From Haloarcula halophila (GTDB taxonomy: Archaea; Halobacteriota; Halobacteria; Halobacteriales; Haloarculaceae): a stretch of 64,000 bases of DNA. Made by a program: the position numbers and the translations under genes. Of the stretch, positions 57,564 to 64,000 are shown in pieces. Below the pieces are notes generated by a model. It did not search any database. It was not told where the DNA came from and was given only the letters and a program-made list of their open reading frames with translations. Position 1 is the first letter of the stretch; the number at the start of each line of letters is the position of its first letter. The stretch lies in NCBI RefSeq assembly GCF_029278565.1, contig NZ_CP119559.1, forward strand, positions 2,108,001 to 2,172,000, in the 5' to 3' direction.

Positions 57564-57833
57564 ACGACACCTGCCCCAGCCAAGCGTAATAGCTGTTTGG
57601 TAGACGCTAGAGGGAACTAATACGCTAAACCTTACATGAAAATATCCGCCGGCCTATCTTCATATTGTTTAGTATAGGAAAACAAAACGTTCGAAAAGCT
57701 ATCGGTTGCTCATCGAACAGGTTGCAAAAGCCGACTATTGACGGATGAGAGCGGTCTTAAGCACATATTCATTCATACTAAACAACCCTCGAAACGATCG
57801 CCATTTAGCGGCAATTTTTCACACTACTACGGT
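57564..57833. other. 270-nt AT-rich gap between the alpha-galactosidase and IclR genes
   Basis: It holds an inverted repeat TTGTTT-N8-AAACAA at 57665-57684, similar to a TTGTTC-N9-GAACAA dyad at the iclR promoter. A TATA-like element for the alpha-galactosidase is at about 57585-57590 on the minus strand. No gene is seen. Confidence 0.55.
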
Positions 57834-58583
57834 TCAGAACAGATCAACGGAAATACTATTCGCACTGCTGACAACAAGGCCGGTGATATCCTCCTCCAAG
57901 CGTTTCCCTGTCATCCGGTTGGCCGGGCCCGTGACACACACCGCGCCGACGGCACGCCCCTCGTCGGTCGTCAGGGGTGCAGCGACGCTTCTGGTCCCGT
58001 CGGCCTGCTCCTCGCGGTCGAAGGCGACGCTCTGTTCGCGGACGGTTCGGAGGTCGTCCAGCAGCGCCGTCTCGGTGGTCGCTACGCGGTCGTCGTCTGT
58101 CGGCCACTCGCTGTCGGTGAGCAGTGACCTGATCTCGTCTTCCGGCCGGTGTGCCAGGATCGCTCGCCCCGCGGCGTCGGCAGGCAAGGGCCGACGTATC
58201 CCCTCCCGGACAGCGGTTTCGCCCGCTTCGTCGCCTTCCACCAAGATGTACGCTGCCGCGTCGTGTTCCTCGACGACGAGGGCCGCGACCTCGCCGCTGG
58301 AGCGCGCGAGGCGGGCGACTTCCGACCGCGCAGCCTGGTACACTGGCATCGTCTCGCGCGCCCGCGCGCCCAAGTCGAGGAACCGCGATCCGACGCGGTA
58401 CTGGCGACCCTCGCGGACGACGAACTCCAACTGATTGAGGGTCTTGAGGTGGTTGTGTACCGCTCCCTTCGAGAGGTCGAGTTCCCGCGCGAGTTCCGTC
58501 ACACCCGCCGTTCCACGGTCGAGTAGCTCCTCGACGACTCGCATCGTCGTCGCAGTGGCCTGTACCGGATACGATTCGTCCAT
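57834..58583 (-). CDS. IclR-family transcriptional regulator
   Basis: A 249-residue regulator. The winged helix (about 10-65) contains GVTELARELDLSKGAVHNHLKTLNQLEFV, and the C-terminal IclR effector domain (about 75-245) has ETMPVYQAARSEVARLA, ALVVEEHDAAAYILVEG, LPADAAGRAILAHRPEDE and GAVCVTGP. IclR-type regulators control sugar-catabolism genes in haloarchaea. It diverges from a sugar ABC transporter; a TTGTTC-N9-GAACAA dyad lies by its own promoter. The ATG at 58583 is used because a TATA element at 58605-58613 makes it leaderless; the frame from 59081 overlaps the neighbouring gene. Confidence 0.93.
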   Translation of the reverse strand: MDESYPVQATATTMRVVEELLDRGTAGVTELARELDLSKGAVHNHLKTLNQLEFVVREGRQYRVGSRFLDLGARARETMPVYQAARSEVARLARSSGEVAALVVEEHDAAAYILVEGDEAGETAVREGIRRPLPADAAGRAILAHRPEDEIRSLLTDSEWPTDDDRVATTETALLDDLRTVREQSVAFDREEQADGTRSVAAPLTTDEGRAVGAVCVTGPANRMTGKRLEEDITGLVVSSANSISVDLF

Positions 58584-58612
58584 ACTCGACCATCGGCCCC
58601 GAGATGTATATA

Positions 58613-58633
58613 TTGTTCGTGAGGAGTGAACAA
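58613..58633. promoter_or_regulatory. Inverted repeat TTGTTC-N9-GAACAA at the iclR promoter
   Basis: Six-bp perfect arms with a 9-nt spacer, abutting the iclR TATA element. It is a candidate operator for autoregulation. A related dyad lies at the transporter promoter. Confidence 0.5.
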
Positions 58634-58837
58634 ATTGTGAGTGGCGCTTGGAACGATTTCTGTGAGAGGATGCGTGAAAGCGCCGTCTACAGCGTTCTAT
58701 CGCTGGATAATTCTTTACTGACGGTATCTCGGCCGCGAGCGCGTTTAGATATAGTGAACGACACCAATAATAAGAAAAATTATCTATACGCGATATTCTG
58801 ACTCCAAATTTCGGGAAAACCGCAAGAAGGAGTCGGT

Positions 58838-58858
58838 ATTGTCTGACCACCCGACAAT
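58838..58858. promoter_or_regulatory. Inverted repeat ATTGTC-N9-GACAAT upstream of the transporter operon
   Basis: Six-bp perfect arms, 9-nt spacer, 11 nt upstream of the TATA element at 58870. The TTGT core and spacer length match the iclR-side dyad, so one regulator may bind both. Confidence 0.5.
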
Positions 58859-58866
58859 TGGCAAAA

Positions 58867-58880
58867 CCATTAAATAATGG
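58867..58880. promoter_or_regulatory. Palindromic TATA region of the sugar transporter operon
   Basis: CCATTA-AA-TAATGG is a perfect dyad that contains TTAAATAA. It is 26-39 nt upstream of ATG 58906, consistent with a leaderless transcript. Confidence 0.5.
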
Positions 58881-58905
58881 ACTTTCATGTATTGACATAG
58901 CGCCG

Positions 58906-60294
58906 ATGACTGATTCCAACCGACGACTCGACCGACGACGCATCTTGCAACTGAGCGCGGCCGGCCTCGCGGGCCTGGCCGGCTGTGGAACCGGTAGCCA
59001 GCCAGCAACGGACAGCAGTGGCTCCGGTGACGGCGGCAGCGGTGACGGCGGCAGCGGTGGCAGTTCGACAGAGACAGCCACCGACGGGAGCTCCGGTCAG
59101 CAGATGGCTTCCTCGGTAACGGCCTGGAGCTGGGACGTTGCGGCCAAGTCGCTCGACCTCATCGACGAGCCCTACGAGGAAGCCAACGGCGGCGACGTCA
59201 CCGTCGAGCAGTTCGGCCGCTCGAACATGAAAGACAAGTTCAAATCGCGCATCCTCTCGGGGTCGGGCGCGCCGGCCATCGCGACGATGGAGAGCGTCGA
59301 CGCGGCCGCCTGGGTCGATACGGGCGGACTGCGCGACATCAGCGGCTGGATCGAGGACGCCGGTATCAAGGACGGGTTCGTCTCCGGGAAGTGGGGTCCG
59401 CTCACGAAAGACGGCGCCACGTACGCGCTCCCGTGGGACCTCGGGCCGGTCGGGATGTTCTATCGCAACGACGTCGCCAACGAACACGGGCTCGATCTCG
59501 AAAGCGTCGAGACCTGGGACCAGTTCATCGCCGAGGGGGAGAAACTCCCGGACGACACCGCACTGATGAACCTCCCACCCAACGACTACGACGGCGTCTG
59601 GCGGATGATGTTCCGTCAGCTCGGTGGGCTTCCGTTCACCGACAGCGGCGCCGTGAACATCCACTCCGAGAAGTCCCTGCGGGTCGCACGCCAGATGAAG
59701 CGGGCTCACGACGCCGGGGTCACCTCAAGCGTCGCCTCTTGGTCCAGCGAGTGGTTCAACCGCTTCGCCGACGGCTCCATCACCGGGCTGTACGGCGGTG
59801 CCTGGATCGAAGGGACGCTGAAAGCCGAGATCGGTGACACTTCCGGCAAGTGGCGTGTCATGAAGCCCCCGGCCTACGAGAGCGGCGGCAACCGCGCGAC
59901 TAACTGGGGCGGCTCGAACCTCGTCATCGCCGACCAGGTCAGCGACGCCAAGGCCCGCCGTGCCTTCGACTACATGCAGTTCGCGCTGGCGAACAAGGAG
60001 ATGCAGCTCAAGATGTACAGAGAGAACGGGCTCTTCCCGGCGTACAAACCGGCCTACGAATCGGACGCGTTCGACCAGGGCTCGGAGTTCCTCGGCGGAC
60101 AGGCCGCCGGCCGGATGTTCGCCGAGATCGCGCCGAACATCCCGAGCTACACCTACACGACCGACACGCCCGAGATCACGAAGGCGATCAACAGCGAGTT
60201 CAAGAAGATGATCTCCGGCGATCTCACGCCGAAGGAAGCCGTCGACAGCGCGGCCAACCAGGTCGCCGACCGGACGGGTCGGGAGCTCGCGTAA
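58906..60294 (+). CDS. Sugar ABC transporter substrate-binding lipoprotein
   Basis: A 462-residue exported binding protein (extracellular solute-binding family 1). A Tat-type signal (RRLDRRRILQLSAAGLAGLAGC) ends in the lipobox LAGC, followed by a Ser/Gly/Asp-rich linker. The mature part has two lobes: VTAWSWDVAAKSLDL, then YALPWDLGPVGMFYRNDV, VASWSSEWFNRFADG and GLYGGAWIEG, AKARRAFDYMQFALANKEMQ. The closest group binds oligosaccharides (MalE/UgpB-like). Start at 58906 sits 29 nt after a TATA element; an earlier in-frame start at 58858 is before it. First gene of a five-gene operon. Confidence 0.92.
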   Translation: MTDSNRRLDRRRILQLSAAGLAGLAGCGTGSQPATDSSGSGDGGSGDGGSGGSSTETATDGSSGQQMASSVTAWSWDVAAKSLDLIDEPYEEANGGDVTVEQFGRSNMKDKFKSRILSGSGAPAIATMESVDAAAWVDTGGLRDISGWIEDAGIKDGFVSGKWGPLTKDGATYALPWDLGPVGMFYRNDVANEHGLDLESVETWDQFIAEGEKLPDDTALMNLPPNDYDGVWRMMFRQLGGLPFTDSGAVNIHSEKSLRVARQMKRAHDAGVTSSVASWSSEWFNRFADGSITGLYGGAWIEGTLKAEIGDTSGKWRVMKPPAYESGGNRATNWGGSNLVIADQVSDAKARRAFDYMQFALANKEMQLKMYRENGLFPAYKPAYESDAFDQGSEFLGGQAAGRMFAEIAPNIPSYTYTTDTPEITKAINSEFKKMISGDLTPKEAVDSAANQVADRTGRELA

Positions 60295-60315
60295 CACCGT
60301 TTTCCCTCTCTTCAC

Positions 60316-61440
60316 ATGTCGACCAGCTCCTCAAACCCGGTTAGAGACAAGCTCACTGCGGTCCGCGAACGGGCGGGCGAGGCCGTCGCACCGGTCTGGC
60401 AGGCGTTCATCGACGTCGTCCGGCCGGTCCGACAGCGTCAGATCCGAGCGACCCGGTCGGTCGCCGCCCGGCTCCCGTTCTCGGTGAGCGCGCCGTATCT
60501 CTTCCTAGCACCGTTTTTCGTCCTGTTCAGCTCCTTTCTCGCCTTCCCGATCCTCTATACGGTGTACCTCTCTTTCCACACCTACCAGGGGATCGGCAAC
60601 GCGACGCTGCTGTGGATCGACCTCGGTCCGATCCAGTTCGAGCTGACACGCATCGCCCAACTGGAGTACGTCGGGATCCAGAACTACCAGCGGTTGCTCG
60701 GTGACACGCTGTTCCAGAACGCACTGGCGAATACGACCTTCATCCTGCTCGTGCAGGTCCCGCTGATGATCGTTCTCGGCTTAGCACTCGCGCTGGCGCT
60801 GAACGCCTCCTGGATGCGGTTCAAGGGGCTGTTCCGGACGACGATCGCCCTGCCTGTCGCCGCCAACCTGGTCGCGTACGCGACCGTGTTCCTGTTGCTG
60901 TTGCAGGACAACGGGCTCGTGAACACGCTGTTCCAGATGCTCGGGTTCCCGACGGTCCCGTGGCTCAGCGGCGGGACAGCATTGATACCCGGCCCGCTGA
61001 AGTCGGTTCTCGGAACGGGGTTCTGGCCGCGCATCTCGCTGGTCGGCGCGGTCACCTGGCGCTGGACCGGTTACAACATGATCATCCTGCTGGCCGGACT
61101 CCAGAGTGTCCCCCAGCAACTGTACGAGGCCGCCGAGATCGACGGGGCCAGCCGCTGGGAGAAGTTCCGGTACGTCACGCTCCCGCAACTGCGTCCGGTC
61201 CTGCTGTTCGTGGTCGTCACCTCGACCATCGGGACCTTCCGGCTGTTCTCCGAGCCGCTGATCATCTCGGAGGGCGGCGCGTCGCTGTCGGCGACCCGCA
61301 CCCTCGTGGTGTACATCTACAACATCGCCTTCCAGCAGTTCCAGCTGGGGTACGCCAGCGCGATGACCGTCGTGCTGGTCGCTATCGTCGCGGTCCTCTC
61401 GATCGTCCAGCTCCGGATCGGAGGTGAGTCGGATGCGTAA
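60316..61440 (+). CDS. Sugar ABC transporter permease (MalF-like)
   Basis: A 374-residue inner-membrane permease. An N-terminal ~55-residue cytoplasmic part precedes six helices (from SAPYLFLAPFFVLFSSFLAFP). The EAA loop that contacts the ATPase is EAAEIDGASRWEKFRYVTLPQLRPV (about residues 270-295). The region between helices 1 and 2 is longer than the core family. It follows the binding protein by 21 nt and overlaps the second permease by 8 nt. Confidence 0.93.
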   Translation: MSTSSSNPVRDKLTAVRERAGEAVAPVWQAFIDVVRPVRQRQIRATRSVAARLPFSVSAPYLFLAPFFVLFSSFLAFPILYTVYLSFHTYQGIGNATLLWIDLGPIQFELTRIAQLEYVGIQNYQRLLGDTLFQNALANTTFILLVQVPLMIVLGLALALALNASWMRFKGLFRTTIALPVAANLVAYATVFLLLLQDNGLVNTLFQMLGFPTVPWLSGGTALIPGPLKSVLGTGFWPRISLVGAVTWRWTGYNMIILLAGLQSVPQQLYEAAEIDGASRWEKFRYVTLPQLRPVLLFVVVTSTIGTFRLFSEPLIISEGGASLSATRTLVVYIYNIAFQQFQLGYASAMTVVLVAIVAVLSIVQLRIGGESDA

Positions 61441-62278
61441 GTCCACGCGCGACGAGGCGATCTGGCGGTTCCTCGGCTACACCTTCGTCCTGCTCGTAAC
61501 GTTGCTGATGGTGGTCCCGATCTACTGGATCATCGTCGCTTCGACGCTGCCCGAGCAGGCGTTCCTTACCGCGGGGACCGACATCCAGTTACTCCCCGGG
61601 TCGCACTTCTTCGCGAACTTAGAGGCCCTACAGGCCCGGGAGAGCGTCGACTTCATCCAGAGCATCGGAAACTCCGTGTTCATCGCTATCGTCTACACGC
61701 TGCTGTCGCTCGTGCTGTGCTCGATGGGCGGGTTCGCCTTCGCGAAGTACGAGTTCACGTTCAAGGAGCCGATCTTCTACGCGATCCTGGCGACGCTGAC
61801 CCTGCCCATCCAGTTGCTGGTCATCCCCCTGTTCCTGCTGATCTCACAGATGGGGTTGACCAACTCCTACTGGGCGATCATCCTGCCGTGGGCGGCTAAC
61901 CCGCTGGGCATCTTCCTGATGCGCCAGAACATGAAACAGATCCCCGACGCCTTGCTGGAGTCGGCCCGCATCGACGGTGCGACCGAGTTCCAGCTGTACT
62001 ACCGCATCGCACTCCCGACCATGAAATCGTCGCTGGCGGCGCTCGCTATCGTCCTGTTCCTCTTCCAGTGGAACCTCTTCCTGTTCCCGCTGGTCGTGTT
62101 GAACCAGGGCAAGTACACCATCCCGGTGGCGATCAACGAACTGGTCGGCGCCCAGCGTGTCTACTACGACCAGATCATGGTCGCGGCAGCGCTCAGCATC
62201 ATCCCGCTGTTCCTGGTGTTCCTGTTCCTGCAGCGGCACTTCGTCAGCGGGATCCTCGCAGGCTCGGTCAAGGAGTAA
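61433..62278 (+). CDS. Sugar ABC transporter permease (MalG-like)
   Basis: A 281-residue permease with six helices (from FLGYTFVLLVTLLMVVPIYWI). The EAA loop is ESARIDGATEFQLYYRIALPTMKSS. The ATG at 61433 follows GAGGTGAG (61421-61428), a good ribosome site; an alternative start lies three codons upstream (61424). Partner of the preceding permease. Confidence 0.93.
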   Translation: MRKSTRDEAIWRFLGYTFVLLVTLLMVVPIYWIIVASTLPEQAFLTAGTDIQLLPGSHFFANLEALQARESVDFIQSIGNSVFIAIVYTLLSLVLCSMGGFAFAKYEFTFKEPIFYAILATLTLPIQLLVIPLFLLISQMGLTNSYWAIILPWAANPLGIFLMRQNMKQIPDALLESARIDGATEFQLYYRIALPTMKSSLAALAIVLFLFQWNLFLFPLVVLNQGKYTIPVAINELVGAQRVYYDQIMVAAALSIIPLFLVFLFLQRHFVSGILAGSVKE

Positions 62279-62281
62279 CCC

Positions 62282-63406
<1,125 letters not shown>

Positions 63407-63407
63407 T

Positions 63408-64000
63408 ATGATTATCACTGACTACGATCTCTACGAAGTACCGCCACGATGGCTGTTCCTGCGACTGGAGACGAGCGAGGGCATCGCTGGCTGGGGCGAA
63501 CCAGTCGTCGAGGGCCGCGCTCGCACCGTCCGGACGGCCGTCGAAGAACTGCTCGACACCTACCTGCTGGGCAAGGACCCGATGCGTATCGAGGACCACT
63601 GGCAGACGATGTACCGCGGCGGGTTCTACCGCGGCGGGCCGGTCCTGATGTCCGCGATCGCCGGCATCGACCAGGCGCTGTGGGACATCAAAGGGAAACA
63701 CCACGATGTGCCGGTCTACGAACTGCTCGGCGGGAAGGCCCGCGACCGGATGCGGGTCTACCAGTGGGTCGGCGGCGACCGGCCCGAAGGCGTCGCCGAC
63801 GCGGCCCGTGAGAAGGTCGAGGAGGGCTTTACGGCCCTGAAGATGAACGCCACCGCGGAACTGCGCCGGATCGACTCCCCGTCGGCGGTCCAGGCCGCCG
63901 AGGACCGCATCGCAGCGGTCCGTGAGGCCGTCGGCGACGAGATCGACATCGGCGTCGATTTCCACGGCCGGGTCTCGAAGTCCATGGCCAAGCGCCTGGC
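63408..64000 (+). CDS. dgoD: Galactonate dehydratase-like enzyme (mandelate-racemase/enolase superfamily), 3' end outside window
   Basis: The first 197 residues are present and the frame is open to the end of the window. [25 protein letters not shown] and [22 protein letters not shown] match the N-terminal capping domain of D-galactonate dehydratase. [37 protein letters not shown] leads into the barrel. [14 protein letters not shown] and [11 protein letters not shown] give the first barrel strands, with the first metal-ligand Asp. This fits the De Ley-Doudoroff galactose route: transport, galactose release, oxidation to galactonate, dehydration. The preceding gene is 1 nt away. Confidence 0.9.
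   Translation, partial: MIITDYDLYEVPPRWLFLRLETSEGIAGWGEPVVEGRARTVRTAVEELLDTYLLGKDPMRIEDHWQTMYRGGFYRGGPVLMSAIAGIDQALWDIKGKHHDVPVYELLGGKARDRMRVYQWVGGDRPEGVADAAREKVEEGFTALKMNATAELRRIDSPSAVQAAEDRIAAVREAVGDEIDIGVDFHGRVSKSMAKRL

Larger units (their letters stand above)
58584..58905. other. 322-nt divergent promoter gap of iclR and the sugar transporter operon
   Basis: AT-rich. iclR side: TATA-like sequence at about 58605-58613 (minus strand). Transporter side: a TATA-like TTAAATAA (58870-58877) inside the palindrome CCATTA-AA-TAATGG (58867-58880). Two inverted repeats sit just upstream of the two TATA boxes (58613-58633 and 58838-58858). No gene is seen. Confidence 0.65.

Noticed and set aside
57834-59081. 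Long start of the IclR gene at 59081
   Set aside because: The extra 166 residues run through an AT-rich promoter and into the opposite transporter gene; a TATA element supports 58583.

Overview
The window is chromosomal DNA from an extremely halophilic archaeon (class Halobacteria, plausibly near Haloarcula/Halomicrobium; that rank is inference). The evidence is uniformly high GC, very acidic proteins, Tat lipoproteins with twin-Arg and AGC lipobox, halocyanin, a haloarchaeal transducer/opsin pair, bacterial-type UvrBC and NAD-dependent DNA ligase, and many leaderless-type promoters with a TATA box about 25-30 nt before the start codon. I see no transposase, insertion sequence, CRISPR array, rRNA or tRNA.

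Layout. 1-3.4 kb: the 3' end of uvrB, a membrane kinase-like protein that lacks the phospho-accepting His, and an alpha/beta hydrolase. 3.5-8.2 kb: an inorganic-carbon uptake pair (dabA, dabB) with an Lrp/AsnC regulator upstream and a 15-nt dyad in the promoter gap. 8.4-33.5 kb: a long glycan and cell-surface region. It holds GT2 and GT4 glycosyltransferases, a Wzx-type flippase, a DUF1616 protein, a GT-C-like membrane protein coupled to a formyltransferase/beta-propeller fusion, a LamG plus two beta-helix surface-protein operon, a PQQ-type sugar dehydrogenase, an epimerase, a Gfo/Idh oxidoreductase and a FemAB-like transferase. No oligosaccharyltransferase (AglB) lies inside the window.

34.5-43.7 kb: an HtpX-type protease, a NifU-like Fe-S scaffold and a DtxR-family regulator, the last two each with TTAGG-type dyads at their promoters. 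Then uvrC, two small membrane proteins, a class V aminotransferase, and a chemotaxis transducer that overlaps a type-1 opsin homologue. The opsin has Arg in place of the retinal-binding Lys. This pair is the most striking item in the window.

43.8-52.8 kb: ligA, an ABC-2 exporter, metY-metX, small zinc-ribbon and hypothetical proteins, and a ketopantoate reductase. 52.8-55.4 kb: a sulfatase-fold enzyme with Thr at the nucleophile position, paired with an AglD-like membrane protein. 55.4-64 kb: a galactoside module comprising GH36 alpha-galactosidase, an IclR regulator, a complete sugar ABC transporter and galactonate dehydratase (cut off by the window end). Inverted repeats sit beside the divergent iclR and transporter promoters.

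Most assignments rest on motifs read by eye. No database search was run.
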